Shown one piece after another: positions 37,053 to 45,336 of a stretch of DNA of 64,000 nucleotides. Each line of letters starts with the position of its first letter. The first letter of the stretch is position 1. Origin of the DNA: Streptomyces candidus (GTDB lineage Bacteria > Actinomycetota > Actinomycetes > Streptomycetales > Streptomycetaceae); NCBI RefSeq assembly GCF_014207445.1, contig NZ_JACHEM010000002.1, forward strand, positions 248,001 through 312,000, in the 5' to 3' direction. Made by a program: the position numbers and the translations under genes. The notes below the pieces were generated by a model. It did not search any database and was not told where the DNA came from. It saw nothing but the letters and a program-made list of their open reading frames with translations.

Positions 37053-38324
37053 TTACTGCGCCGCCGGGCCCGACGCGCCGTGGACCTGCTGTGCCACGAG
37101 CCCCTTTGCGTCCCGCGCGAGTGCCGTCAACCGGGAGATCGCCCGGAAGTACTTCTTCCGGTAGCCGCCGTTCAGCATCTCGTCACTGAAGAGCTGGTCG
37201 AACGGCAGCCCGGACGCGAGCACCGGCACCTCGCGGTCGTACAGCCGGTCGGCGAGGACGACGAGCCGCAGCGCCGTCGACTGGTCCGGGACGGGCGTGA
37301 CCCCCGTCAGGCAGACCGCGGTCAGACCGTCGGTCAGCGCGCCGTACCGGCTCGGATGCACCTGCGCCAGGTGGTCGAGCAGCGCCGGGAAGGCGTCCAG
37401 GCTGGCGCCCTGGGCCGCGTGCGCGGCCTCGGTGACCTGCGCGTCGGTGTACGGCGGCGGCGCCTGCGGAAGACCCCGGTGCCGGTAGTCCTCGCCGTCG
37501 ATGCGCAGCGGCCGGAAGTGCGCGGAGAGCCCCTGGATCTCGCGCAGGAAGTCCGCGGCGGCGAACCGGCCCTCGCCGAGCTTGCCGGGCAGCGTGTTGG
37601 AGGTCGCGGCGAGCGCCACCCCCGCCTCCACCAGCCTGCTGAGCAGGGAGGACACCAGCACCGTGTCACCCGGATCGTCCAGCTCGAACTCGTCGATGCA
37701 CAAGAGCCGGTGACCGCTGAGCGTGGCGACGGTCTGCTGGAAGCCGAGTGCGCCGACCAGGTTGGTCAGTTCCACGAACGTGCCGAAGGCCTTCAGCGAC
37801 GGCTCGGCGGGCGTCGCGTGCCAGAGCGAGGCGAGGAGGTGGGTCTTGCCGACGCCGTACCCGCCGTCCAGGTACACCCCGCGCGGCCCGGCCGGCCTCG
37901 CGGGCGCCTTCTTCGCGAACCAGCGCCGCTTCCCGGCGTCCGGGGCGGCCCCGAGCCCGGCGGCGAAGTCGCTCAGCACCCGCACCGCCTCGGTCTGGCT
38001 GGGCTGCTTCGGGTCGGGTACGTACGTGTCGAACCGTACGGAGTCGAAGCGCGGCGGCGGCACCATCTCGGCGACGAGCCGGTCGGCGGGGACGCGCGGC
38101 TCGCGGGCGCACAGCGAGAGCGGGGCTGCCCCCGCTCTCGCGCCCGAGCCCGCGTCGGCGGACCCGGAAGCGGCGGGCCCGGAAGCGGGGGACCGGGGCG
38201 CGGCGGACCCGGACGCGGCAGCGGGATCCGGCGCGCCGAGCCGGGACGCGGCGGCGGGATCCGAGGCGCTCTGCTGGGGGGAGGCGGCGGACTTCGGTGC
38301 GGGCGGCAGTGAGGAGGACGACAC
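37053..38324 (-). CDS. zapE: ZapE/AFG1-type AAA ATPase
   Basis: A 423-residue ATPase of the AFG1/ZapE family, which in E. coli acts at the division ring. Walker A is GGYGVGKTH (154-162), Walker B LLCIDEFEL near 205, and ALAATSNTLP carries sensor 1. An N-terminal extension (about 10-75) is built of Ala/Pro/Gly/Ser repeats encoded by repetitive DNA at 38150-38280 and is probably disordered. The GTG at 38324 lies 8 nt after TAGGGT (38333-38338, minus strand). Divergent from the RibD-type gene with only 37 bp between starts. Confidence 0.88.
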   Translation of the reverse strand: MSSSSLPPAPKSAASPQQSASDPAAASRLGAPDPAAASGSAAPRSPASGPAASGSADAGSGARAGAAPLSLCAREPRVPADRLVAEMVPPPRFDSVRFDTYVPDPKQPSQTEAVRVLSDFAAGLGAAPDAGKRRWFAKKAPARPAGPRGVYLDGGYGVGKTHLLASLWHATPAEPSLKAFGTFVELTNLVGALGFQQTVATLSGHRLLCIDEFELDDPGDTVLVSSLLSRLVEAGVALAATSNTLPGKLGEGRFAAADFLREIQGLSAHFRPLRIDGEDYRHRGLPQAPPPYTDAQVTEAAHAAQGASLDAFPALLDHLAQVHPSRYGALTDGLTAVCLTGVTPVPDQSTALRLVVLADRLYDREVPVLASGLPFDQLFSDEMLNGGYRKKYFRAISRLTALARDAKGLVAQQVHGASGPAAQ

Positions 38325-38361
38325 AACCGTCCACCCTAAGCTCCGTGCCACACTGCCCTCC

Positions 38362-39126
38362 ATGCGACGCCTGTTCCCTGTGACCGACGAAACACGCCCC
38401 TCCCCGGTGGGGGAGTGGAATCTCGACGAGCTGGCCGACGCCTACGCGTATCCCCCGGACCGCGAAGTGTGGCTGCGGGCCAACATGGTCTCCACGCTCG
38501 ACGGAGCGGCTCAGCACGACGGCCGCTCCCAGCCGATCTCCTCCGACAGCGACATGCGCGTCTTCGGCACCCTGCGCGGCCTGGCGGACGTGATCGTGGT
38601 GGGTGCGGAAACGGTACGCCAGGAGGGCTACCGGCCCGCCCGCGCGCGCGAGGCGTTCGCCGCCCGGCGCACGGCGGCCGGGCAGGGACCGGCCGCCGCG
38701 ATCGCCGTCGTCACCGCGAGCTGCGACCTGGACTTCTCGCTTCCGCTTTTCTCCTCGCCGCTCGTGCCGACGCTGCTGCTGACCGGCGCCACCGCGCCCC
38801 CGGACCGCGTCGAGGCCGCCCGGGAGGCCGGTGCCGAAGTGCTGGTCTGCGGCGACGGCGCCCGGGTGGAGTCGGACCGGGCGGTGCGGGCCATGGCGGA
38901 GCGCGGGCTGACCCGCCAGCTCACCGAGGGCGGACCGCGCCTGCTCGCCCAATTCATCGCGGACGGCGTGCTCGACGAGCTGTGCCTGACGGTGTCGCCG
39001 ATGCTCACGGCGGGCCGCGCCCAACGGATCGCGGACGGGCCGGGGCTCACCGTTCCCGACCGGTTCGCGCTGTCGTCCGTACTGGAGGAGGCCGGGTTCC
39101 TGTTCACCCAGTACCGTCGGGATTGA
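38362..39126 (+). CDS. RibD C-terminal-type pyrimidine reductase family protein
   Basis: A 254-residue protein of the RibD C-terminal/dihydrofolate-reductase-like fold. LRANMVSTLDGAAQHDGRSQ matches the substrate/NADPH-binding start of the family, GLADVIVVGAETVRQEGYRP the central block and LTEGGPRLLAQFIADGVLDE the conserved GGP motif. It lacks the deaminase half of RibD. The reaction could be a riboflavin-precursor-like reduction, but stand-alone members have diverse roles. The ATG lies about 7 nt after CACACT, with no good Shine-Dalgarno. Confidence 0.82.
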   Translation: MRRLFPVTDETRPSPVGEWNLDELADAYAYPPDREVWLRANMVSTLDGAAQHDGRSQPISSDSDMRVFGTLRGLADVIVVGAETVRQEGYRPARAREAFAARRTAAGQGPAAAIAVVTASCDLDFSLPLFSSPLVPTLLLTGATAPPDRVEAAREAGAEVLVCGDGARVESDRAVRAMAERGLTRQLTEGGPRLLAQFIADGVLDELCLTVSPMLTAGRAQRIADGPGLTVPDRFALSSVLEEAGFLFTQYRRD

Positions 39127-39165
39127 TGCCGTGGGTGATCACTGGGACGGTGCTCCATCCGGGGT

Positions 39166-39187
39166 CGACAAACAGCGGAATTTGTCG
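39166..39187. promoter_or_regulatory. AT-rich inverted repeat between the RibD-type gene and the 39.3-kb gene
   Basis: CGACAAA (39166-39172) and TTTGTCG (39181-39187) form a 7-bp inverted repeat with an 8-nt centre. It could be an operator for the downstream gene or a weak terminator; the AT-rich arms favour an operator. Confidence 0.35.
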
Positions 39188-39321
39188 TTCCGGTTAGCTC
39201 TCGGTGGGCACACTTACCTCGCGGTCCTCGCCAGGGCACGGGGAAGGGTGCTTGCCGCAAGGAACCGCAGCAGCTGGTGCGCACAGGCGTACGGGTCGGA
39301 GAAGGAGAAAGGGCGCCGGAG

Positions 39322-39792
39322 ATGTTCACGAGCGTATTGATGATCGAGAAGCTCCTCACCGCGACCGACGTGGAGTTCGTCACGACCCTGCACGGCGAGG
39401 AGGCGGTCTCGTTCCTGGTGCTGATGCAACCGCGTGGCGACCAGGCCGACGTACTGCTGAGAGCCATCGACGACGTCGCACTCGGCGAACTCGAAGAGGC
39501 GGTCAAGGAGGGCGACGAACCCGAGGGAATCCACGCCAGGCTGCCCGCCCAGGCCGCCCTGGACGCCTCGCTGGAAGCCCTGCGCGCAGCGGGCAGCGAA
39601 GCGGTCGGCAGGCTCGTCGAGGAGCACCCCCTGGACGTGCTCAGGTCGGTGGTGGACGAGACCGGGGCGGACGAGGTCATCGTCCTGACGGCGCCGCACT
39701 ACGTGGAGGAGTTCTTCCACCGCGACTGGGCGTCCAGGGCGCGCCACAAGGTCGGCGTACCGGTGCTCAAGCTCTTCTCGCACAGCGAATAG
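39322..39792 (+). CDS. Conserved protein with a USP-like C-terminus, function unknown
   Basis: A 156-residue soluble acidic protein. The C-terminal third, DETGADEVIVLTAPHYVEEF followed by RHKVGVPVLKLF, has the strand-helix-strand pattern of universal-stress/Rossmann proteins; no ATP-binding glycine motif is visible. I recall close homologues labelled indole-3-glycerol phosphate synthase, but that enzyme's barrel motifs are absent. The ATG at 39322 lies 8 nt after AAAGGG. It precedes murC by 39 bp on the same strand and may be co-transcribed. Confidence 0.65.
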   Translation: MFTSVLMIEKLLTATDVEFVTTLHGEEAVSFLVLMQPRGDQADVLLRAIDDVALGELEEAVKEGDEPEGIHARLPAQAALDASLEALRAAGSEAVGRLVEEHPLDVLRSVVDETGADEVIVLTAPHYVEEFFHRDWASRARHKVGVPVLKLFSHSE

Positions 39793-39831
39793 GCTGGGCC
39801 TCCCGCCAAGAAGCTAGATCCTGGAGAACGC

Positions 39832-41241
39832 ATGGCACCCGGCATCCCCACCGCCCTGGACCGACCGCACTTCATCGGCATCGGCGGCGCCGGAATGTCG
39901 GGCATCGCGAAGATCCTCGCCCAGCGCGGTGCGAAGGTGGCGGGCAGCGACGCCAAGGAGTCCGCCACCGCCCAGTCCCTGCGCGAGCTGGGCGTCACCG
40001 TCCACATCGGGCACGCGGCGGGCAACCTCGCGGACGACGCCACCAGTGTCGTGGTGTCGTCCGCGATCCGCGACGACAACCCCGAACTCGTCCGCGCCGC
40101 CGAGCTGGACATCCCCGTCGTGCACCGCTCCGACGCGCTGGCCTCCCTCATGGACGGCACGCGCGCCATCGCCGTCGCCGGCACCCACGGCAAGACCACC
40201 ACCACCTCCATGCTCGCCGTCGCGCTCACCGAGATGGGCCTGGACCCCTCGTACGCCATCGGCGGCGACCTCGCGGGCCCCGGCACCAACGCGCTGCACG
40301 GCGGGGGCGACATCTTCGTGGCGGAGGCGGACGAGAGCGACCGCAGCTTCCAGAAGTACGACCCCCAGGTCGCGATCGTCCTCAACGTCGAACTCGACCA
40401 CCACGCCAACTACGCGTCCATGGACGAGATCTACGAGTCCTTCGAGACCTTCGCGGGCAAGATCGTCCCCGGCGGCACCCTCGTCATCAACGCCGACCAG
40501 CCGGGCGCGGTCGAGCTGGCCCAGCGCCTTCGCGGCAACGACCTCCTCAACGTCGTCACCTACGGCGACTCCGCCCAGGCCGACGTACGGGTCCACAAGA
40601 TCACCCCGCGTGGCCTGTCCAGCGAGGTCACCGTGTTGATGAACGGCAAGTTCCTCACCTTCACGGTCTCCGTCCCCGGCGCGCACTACGCCCACAACGC
40701 GGTCGCCGCCCTCGCCGCGGGCGTCGCGCTCGGCCTGCCCGCGCACAATCTCGCCTCCGCCCTCGGCAAGTACACCGGCGTCAAGCGCCGCCTCCAGCTC
40801 AAGGGCGAGGAGCAGGGCGTCCAGGTCGTCGACTCCTACGCGCACCACCCCACCGAGATGACCGCCGACCTGGAGGCCATGCGCGGAGCCACCGCCTCCG
40901 ACTCCTCGGACTCGCGCCTCCTGGTGGTCTTCCAGCCCCACCTCTTCTCCCGCACCCAGGAACTCGGCAAGGAGATGGGCGAGGCGCTCGCCCTCGCGGA
41001 CGCCTCCGTCGTCCTCGACATCTACCCGGCCCGCGAGGACCCGATCCCCGGCGTCACCAGCGCCGTCATCATCGACGCGGCGAAGGAGGCGGGCGCCGAG
41101 GTGACCGCCGTCTCCGACGCTTCCACCGTCCCCGACGTGATCGCGGGAATGTCCCGACCCGGCGACGTGGTTCTCACCATGGGCGCGGGCGACGTGACGG
41201 ACCTGGGACCGCACATCCTGGACCGCCTCGCGCAGAAGTAG
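39832..41241 (+). CDS. murC: UDP-N-acetylmuramate--L-alanine ligase
   Basis: A 469-residue Mur ligase that adds the first L-alanine of the peptidoglycan stem peptide. The N-terminal UDP-binding motif is FIGIGGAGMSGIAKILAQRG, the ATP loop is AVAGTHGKTTTTS (near 115-127), and EADESDRSF and DSYAHHPTEM are the metal and C-terminal-domain motifs of MurC. GGAGAACGC precedes the ATG at 39832. It lies outside any division/cell-wall cluster, as I recall is normal in Streptomyces. msrB follows 39 bp later. Confidence 0.95.
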   Translation: MAPGIPTALDRPHFIGIGGAGMSGIAKILAQRGAKVAGSDAKESATAQSLRELGVTVHIGHAAGNLADDATSVVVSSAIRDDNPELVRAAELDIPVVHRSDALASLMDGTRAIAVAGTHGKTTTTSMLAVALTEMGLDPSYAIGGDLAGPGTNALHGGGDIFVAEADESDRSFQKYDPQVAIVLNVELDHHANYASMDEIYESFETFAGKIVPGGTLVINADQPGAVELAQRLRGNDLLNVVTYGDSAQADVRVHKITPRGLSSEVTVLMNGKFLTFTVSVPGAHYAHNAVAALAAGVALGLPAHNLASALGKYTGVKRRLQLKGEEQGVQVVDSYAHHPTEMTADLEAMRGATASDSSDSRLLVVFQPHLFSRTQELGKEMGEALALADASVVLDIYPAREDPIPGVTSAVIIDAAKEAGAEVTAVSDASTVPDVIAGMSRPGDVVLTMGAGDVTDLGPHILDRLAQK

Positions 41242-41280
41242 GCCACGCGCAGCAGCAAGAAAAGAATGGGGACACCTGTC

Positions 41281-41688
41281 ATGCCGTACGACATCGAGAA
41301 GCCCGACGAGCAGTGGCGCGAGGAACTGACCCCGGCCGAGTACGCCGTCCTGCGCCAGGCCGGCACCGAGCCCGCTTTCGTCGGCGAGTACACCGACACG
41401 AAGACCACGGGCGTCTACTCCTGCCGCGCCTGCAACGCCGAACTCTTCACTTCCACCACCAAGTTCGAGTCCCACTGCGGCTGGCCGTCCTTCTACGACC
41501 CCAAGGACACGGACGCCGTCGAGCTGATCTCCGACACCTCCCACGGCATGGTCCGCACCGAGGTCCGCTGCGCCCGCTGCGGCTCCCACCTGGGCCACGT
41601 CTTCGAGGGCGAGGGCTACCCGACGCCGACGGACCAGCGGTACTGCATCAACTCGATCTCGCTGCGGTTGGCGCCGAGCGAGGGCTGA
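41281..41688 (+). CDS. msrB: Peptide-methionine (R)-S-oxide reductase
   Basis: A 135-residue enzyme repairing methionine-R-sulfoxide. Four zinc cysteines lie in two CxxC pairs (C48, C51; C97, C100), the catalytic cysteine is C122 in RYCINSISL, and HCGWPSF is conserved. The ATG at 41281 begins the conserved N-terminus (MPYDIEKPDEQW); an in-frame ATG at 41266 would add five residues. Follows murC on the same strand and ends in a strong terminator. Confidence 0.94.
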   Translation: MPYDIEKPDEQWREELTPAEYAVLRQAGTEPAFVGEYTDTKTTGVYSCRACNAELFTSTTKFESHCGWPSFYDPKDTDAVELISDTSHGMVRTEVRCARCGSHLGHVFEGEGYPTPTDQRYCINSISLRLAPSEG

Positions 41689-41715
41689 CCGTCGTTGGAT
41701 GACAAGACCCGACCG

Positions 41716-41748
41716 ATGCCCGCACAGGAAGCTCTGTGCGGGCATTTT
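41716..41748 (+). terminator. Rho-independent terminator of murC-msrB
   Basis: ATGCCCGCACAG (41716-41727) pairs perfectly with CTGTGCGGGCAT (41734-41745) around GAAGCT and is followed by a short T-run, the most classical terminator in the window. Confidence 0.9.
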
Positions 41749-41765
41749 CCGCGCTCACCAAAGTA

Positions 41766-41775
41766 ATACGCGTAT
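41766..41775. promoter_or_regulatory. Palindromic operator candidate for the RHH antitoxin
   Basis: ATACGCGTAT is a perfect 10-bp palindrome 12 bp before the antitoxin ATG and within its probable promoter. RHH antitoxins bind short palindromes to repress their own operon, so autoregulation is a reasonable inference. Confidence 0.45.
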
Positions 41776-41787
41776 GACACTGATCCC

Positions 41788-42114
41788 ATGGCCAAGACCC
41801 GGATCAGCATCAGCCTCTATCAGCAACATGCCGAGCGCATCAGGGAGCACGCGGATCAGGCGGGCATGGACGTGTCGGCGTACCTGGTGCACGCGGCCAC
41901 CCGGCAGATGGCTGAGACCGATGCCATAGAGGAGCAGTTCGCCGGCGTGGACGGACTGATCGCACGGGCGGAGACAGAGGCCAAGGCACTGCCGACGACC
42001 TCGGAGGCTGCGTCGGTGGGCCTGACCGCGTCGGAGCAGCGGGAAGTGGAGGAAGCCCTTGCCCTCGTGCTCGGCGCGGAGCAGTCCGGGAGCGCCCGGG
42101 GGCGGGCCGCGTGA
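41788..42114 (+). CDS. RHH/CopG-type antitoxin-like protein
   Basis: A 108-residue protein with an N-terminal ribbon-helix-helix: the strand RISISLYQQ followed by HAERIREHADQAGMDVSAYLVHAAT. The C-terminal half is acidic, as in toxin-neutralising tails. It overlaps by GTGA a downstream PIN-domain reading frame, the standard VapBC-like layout, but that toxin frame is broken. The ATG at 41788 lies 6 nt after GACACT without a Shine-Dalgarno. The antitoxin is intact and might still repress its own or other promoters. Confidence 0.75.
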   Translation: MAKTRISISLYQQHAERIREHADQAGMDVSAYLVHAATRQMAETDAIEEQFAGVDGLIARAETEAKALPTTSEAASVGLTASEQREVEEALALVLGAEQSGSARGRAA

Positions 42115-42594
42115 GCGTGCGCGTTCCGGTACGACACCGGAACGCTGATCGCCCTCGCCGACCGCGAGGCCAAGGCGGTGGCTTTGCACGAAGGGCTCCG
42201 TGCGGCCCCGCATCGTGCGTTGGTCCTGGGGCCGGTGCTCGCGCAGGTCTGGCGCCCGCACCCGGCTCTGGTCCACATGATCTCTGGTGCGCTCAAGGAC
42301 TGCTCCGTACCCCAGTCACGGGCTTCCGAGCCGCCGATGCGCGAGACCCGCGTCGGACGCCCGGAGTGCATCGCCTGTGCGACGGGACCTGACCTTGCCG
42401 ACTGGAGGCGCATCGGTACGGCCCAGGGGCACGCTGCTCCGGCGCCGAAGAAGCGGCCCGACGCGGTGGACCTGTGGGTCGCGCTCGCCGCGGCCCGTCA
42501 TGGCAGCGCGGTGATCTTCACCAGCGACCCGGACGACATCCGTGCCTATCTGGCGGTGCTGAATCCGCCGGACGTTCTTGTGGTGGCGGTGTGA
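42111..42594 (+). pseudogene. Frameshifted PIN-domain toxin (VapC-like)
   Basis: The GTG at 42111 overlaps the antitoxin stop and encodes V-S-V-R-V-P, but the conserved YDTGTLIALADRE segment lies in the next frame, joined at 42129-42130 where the base count is off by one (one extra, or two missing). In that frame no start codon precedes 42178. The C-terminal part (DAVDLWVALAA and TSDPDDIRAYL) is PIN-like. Around 42308-42395 the better PIN match (PVTGFRAADAR) is again in the first frame, so there are probably several lesions plus an insertion. A functional toxin is unlikely. Confidence 0.7.
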
Positions 42595-42670
42595 GGCAGA
42601 GTGTGCTGTCGCCTCCTGGCGGTGGAGGAGTCACCGACTCGCGCCCCGCTACGAACGCCGGAATGACGTC

Positions 42671-42919
42671 ATCAACGCTTTCTTCGGCCTCCCGCGGATG
42701 CCGTCAGCCGGTCGGCCAGCGCCTCGACCAGCAGGAGCCCGCGCCCGCAGTCCGCGTCGGATCCGGGCGCGGGGAGCGTTCCCGCCCCGGAGGCCGCCGC
42801 TCGCCGCGCGCGTCCGACACCTCGATGCGCAGGACCGCGGTGGTCCGTGCACGACCGGGAGCCCGGCGGGAAGACGGTACGCGCCGAGGTCGACCTCTGG
42901 TGAGCAACGGCCGCCGCAC
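42671..42919 (-). pseudogene. Remnant of a regulatory ATP-binding (HATPase/anti-sigma-like) protein
   Basis: The minus strand contains AVLRIEVSDARGERRP in one frame and, after a shift near 42760, DCGRGLLLVEALADR in another, ending at a TGA (42671-42673). Both are hallmarks of the C-terminal half of the abundant Streptomyces RsbW-like ATP-binding proteins. The N-terminal half with the ATP N-box is missing, cut off by the pcp gene. This fills most of the 335-bp gap between the PIN remnant and pcp. Confidence 0.6.
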
Positions 42920-42929
42920 CGGGAGGTGC

Positions 42930-43583
42930 TCAGTGCGTCGCCCCTTCCGCGACCCTCAGGTCCGTCTCCGTCGTCAGCGCTGCCGTGATGATCGCGCGCA
43001 GGCCATCCGCCATGGAGGGGACGGGGAGGGAGGGCAGCGCGCGGGCCGTGACCTGTTCCGGGGCGTACGGGACGTGGACGAAACCGCCGCGCAGGCCGGG
43101 GATTTCGGTGGCGGCAAGGTGGGCCAGGCCGTAGAAGACGTGGTTGCAGACGAAGGTGCCTGCCGTCTGGGAGACCGATGCGGGCAGGCCCGCCTCCCGT
43201 ACCGCCGCCACGCACGCCTTGACCGGGAGCGGGGCGAAGTAAGCTGCCGGGCCGCCCGGCACCACCGGCTCGTCGACGGGCTGGTTGCCCGCGTTGTCCG
43301 GGATGCGGGCGTCGTCGACGTTGACGGCGACGCGCTCGACGGTGAGGTCCGGGCGACCGCCCGCCTGGCCGACGCACAGGACCAGATCGGGGACGAAGCC
43401 GGCCACCGCCGCGCGGAGTTCGTCGTTGGCTCGGCCGAAGACGCAGCTGAGGCGTACGGCGCGCAGCTCGACGCCCTCGGGCGGGGTGTCCCGTACCAGG
43501 GAGACCGCCTGCCAGGACGGGTTCACGTCCTCGCCGCCGAAGGGCTCGAAGCCGGCGAGCAGGACGCGGGGGAGGGAGGACAT
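42930..43583 (-). CDS. pcp: Pyroglutamyl-peptidase I
   Basis: A 217-residue cysteine peptidase removing N-terminal pyroglutamate (5-oxoproline) from peptides. The catalytic cysteine is in TAGTFVCNHVFYG, the histidine in GFVHVPYAPEQ, and the glutamate region lies in VLCVGQAGGRPDLTVERVAVN. The ATG at 43583 has AAGGAG 7 nt upstream and is preferred over TTG six bases earlier. It follows the DUF969/DUF979 genes on the same strand; with pxpABC on the opposite strand it suggests a route from pyroglutamyl peptides to glutamate. Confidence 0.93.
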   Translation of the reverse strand: MSSLPRVLLAGFEPFGGEDVNPSWQAVSLVRDTPPEGVELRAVRLSCVFGRANDELRAAVAGFVPDLVLCVGQAGGRPDLTVERVAVNVDDARIPDNAGNQPVDEPVVPGGPAAYFAPLPVKACVAAVREAGLPASVSQTAGTFVCNHVFYGLAHLAATEIPGLRGGFVHVPYAPEQVTARALPSLPVPSMADGLRAIITAALTTETDLRVAEGATH

Positions 43584-43649
43584 GGGCAACTCCTTACGTG
43601 CGGTCGGGTCGGGTCGGGTGTGGGCCCGGCCCGGGGCAGATCACGAAGG

Positions 43650-44618
43650 TCAGAAGGCGAAGAGCGAGATGATCGCGATGTTGCAGACCAGCAGCGCGCC
43701 CGCCGTCGGGATCTGCGCCTTGATCGGGCCGTACTGGTCCTTCAGCTCCAGCAGGGCCGCCGGAACCAGGTTGAAGTTCGCGGCCATCGGTGTGCACAGC
43801 GTGCCGCAGAAGCCCGAGAGCATGCCGACCGCCAGGACCACCGCAGGATCGCCGCCGCCCGACTGGATGAGGACCGGCCAGCCGATGGCCGCCGTCATCA
43901 CCGGGAAGGCGGCGAAGGCGTTGCCCATGATGACCGTGAAGAGGGCCATGCCCAGGCAGTAGACGAGGACCGAAACGTAGATCATTCCGCTCGGCAGGAC
44001 GGCCTCGGTGATCTTGCCGACCTGGGTGCCGACACCCGTCTCCTGGAAGATCGAGCCCAGCACGGCGAGCAGCTGCGGCAGCAGCATCGCCCAGCCCATG
44101 GCCTCCAGCATGTTGCGTCCCGCGTGCACGGGGACGGTGATCCGCTTCTCGCGCAGCAGGAACATTCCGACGCCGAGCGCGACCAGCGCGCCGATGCCGA
44201 GCCCCAGAATGGTCTCGCTGCCCTCCTGGAAGACCGGCTTCCCATCGACGTGCATCTTCTTCAGGAGCGTCGCGCACAGCATCGCCACGACCGGAATCGT
44301 CAGCGCCGGAATGAAGAGCCTGCTGCCGAGGCGGAGGGCGGAGGCTGTGCGCTGCTCGGGCGTCGTGGTGCTGACCTTGCCGCGTCCGGTGAAGCCGCAG
44401 CCCGCCAGCAGGATCATGACCAGAACGAGGACGCCCAGGGGTTCGGCGGGCAGCGACTTGTCGGCCACCCAGGTGCTGTAGACGAAGCCGACGCCGAGCA
44501 GGCCCCAGAAGGCGGCCGTGCCGAAACGCTTGGGATTCGTGCGGTCCACGAACATCTGAGCCGCCATCACAAGGAAGATGGCGCCGATGAGCCAGTAGAA
44601 CCACTCTGCCTTGATCAC
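43650..44618 (-). CDS. DUF979 membrane protein (putative 5-oxoproline transporter component)
   Basis: A 322-residue protein with about nine hydrophobic segments. AVGMLSGFCGTLCTPMAANFN and MGNAFAAFPVMTAAIGWPVL are conserved family stretches. DUF979 and DUF969 proteins are nearly always encoded as neighbours and I recall them clustering with pxpABC and pcp, which led others to suggest a pyroglutamate transporter. The GTG at 44618 overlaps the DUF969 stop (GTGA). Transport of 5-oxoproline is inference from context. Confidence 0.82.
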   Translation of the reverse strand: MIKAEWFYWLIGAIFLVMAAQMFVDRTNPKRFGTAAFWGLLGVGFVYSTWVADKSLPAEPLGVLVLVMILLAGCGFTGRGKVSTTTPEQRTASALRLGSRLFIPALTIPVVAMLCATLLKKMHVDGKPVFQEGSETILGLGIGALVALGVGMFLLREKRITVPVHAGRNMLEAMGWAMLLPQLLAVLGSIFQETGVGTQVGKITEAVLPSGMIYVSVLVYCLGMALFTVIMGNAFAAFPVMTAAIGWPVLIQSGGGDPAVVLAVGMLSGFCGTLCTPMAANFNLVPAALLELKDQYGPIKAQIPTAGALLVCNIAIISLFAF

Positions 44619-45313
44619 TTGGCCGTCTCCTGTTCGGCGGCGGCGGAGGCGTCGGCGGCGCCGGGGCCGGCCGTGAGCTCGCGGGCCATCTGGCGGTCGA
44701 GCCGCAGCAGGCGTGCACCGTGGATGAAGAAGGCGCAGACGGCGGTGGGGATCGCCCACAGGGCCAGGTGCAGCGGTTCGAGGTGCTGGTTGTACGTGGT
44801 GTTCACGAAACCCGTGATGAGCAGGATCGAGCCGATCGCGAGGAAACAGTCCTCGCCGAAGAACAGGCCCACGGTGTCGGCGCCCGAGGAGTGCGAACGC
44901 ACCTTCTCGCGCCACTTCTCCGGCAGCGTCCCGTACTTCTTCTCGGCTGCGGCCTCCGCCATCGGCGCGACGAGCGGGCGCACGGTCTGCGCCGGGCCGC
45001 CGAGGCTGACGAGGCCGAGCGCTGCGGTGATCTGGCGCAGGCCGAGGTACAGCGTGAGGAAGCGGCCCGTGGTGAGTTTGGTGAAGCGGGAGATGAGGCG
45101 GCGGGCCTGCTCCTGGAGCCCGTAGCGCTCCAGGAGGCCGATCACCGGCAGCGTGATCACGAAGATCGTCACGGATCTGCTGGAGGCGAAGCCCTCGCCG
45201 AACGAGGCGAGCATCTCGCGCGGCGACAGGCCGCCGAGCAGGCCGGTGGCTATGCCGGCGAAGCCGACCACCAGCAGGGGATTGCGTCGGGTGGCGAAAC
45301 CTGCGATCACCAC
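44615..45313 (-). CDS. DUF969 membrane protein with frameshifted N-terminus
   Basis: About 232 residues as an uninterrupted frame, with several hydrophobic segments (VTIFVITLPVIGLLERYGLQ, FGEDCFLAIGSILLITGFVN). The likely original start is GTG at 45336 (V-I-V-L-L-G), but one base appears missing near 45320, so that frame stops after nine codons at a TGA overlapping an in-frame GTG (45310). Restart at this GTGA overlap or at GTG 45313 could still yield a protein lacking about nine residues of the first membrane segment. Coupled to DUF979 downstream; divergent from gntR. Confidence 0.75.
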   Translation of the reverse strand: MVIAGFATRRNPLLVVGFAGIATGLLGGLSPREMLASFGEGFASSRSVTIFVITLPVIGLLERYGLQEQARRLISRFTKLTTGRFLTLYLGLRQITAALGLVSLGGPAQTVRPLVAPMAEAAAEKKYGTLPEKWREKVRSHSSGADTVGLFFGEDCFLAIGSILLITGFVNTTYNQHLEPLHLALWAIPTAVCAFFIHGARLLRLDRQMARELTAGPGAADASAAAEQETAK

Positions 45314-45336
45314 GACGACCCGAGAAGGACGATCAC

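Noticed and set aside
38150..38280. Repeat-rich DNA as a possible mobile or regulatory repeat
   Set aside because: It lies inside zapE and encodes an Ala/Pro/Gly/Ser-rich disordered extension, so it is better explained as coding low complexity.
39814..41745. A 643-residue minus-strand open frame opposite murC and msrB
   Set aside because: Antisense shadow in extreme-GC DNA; composition is low complexity and murC/msrB carry full family motifs.
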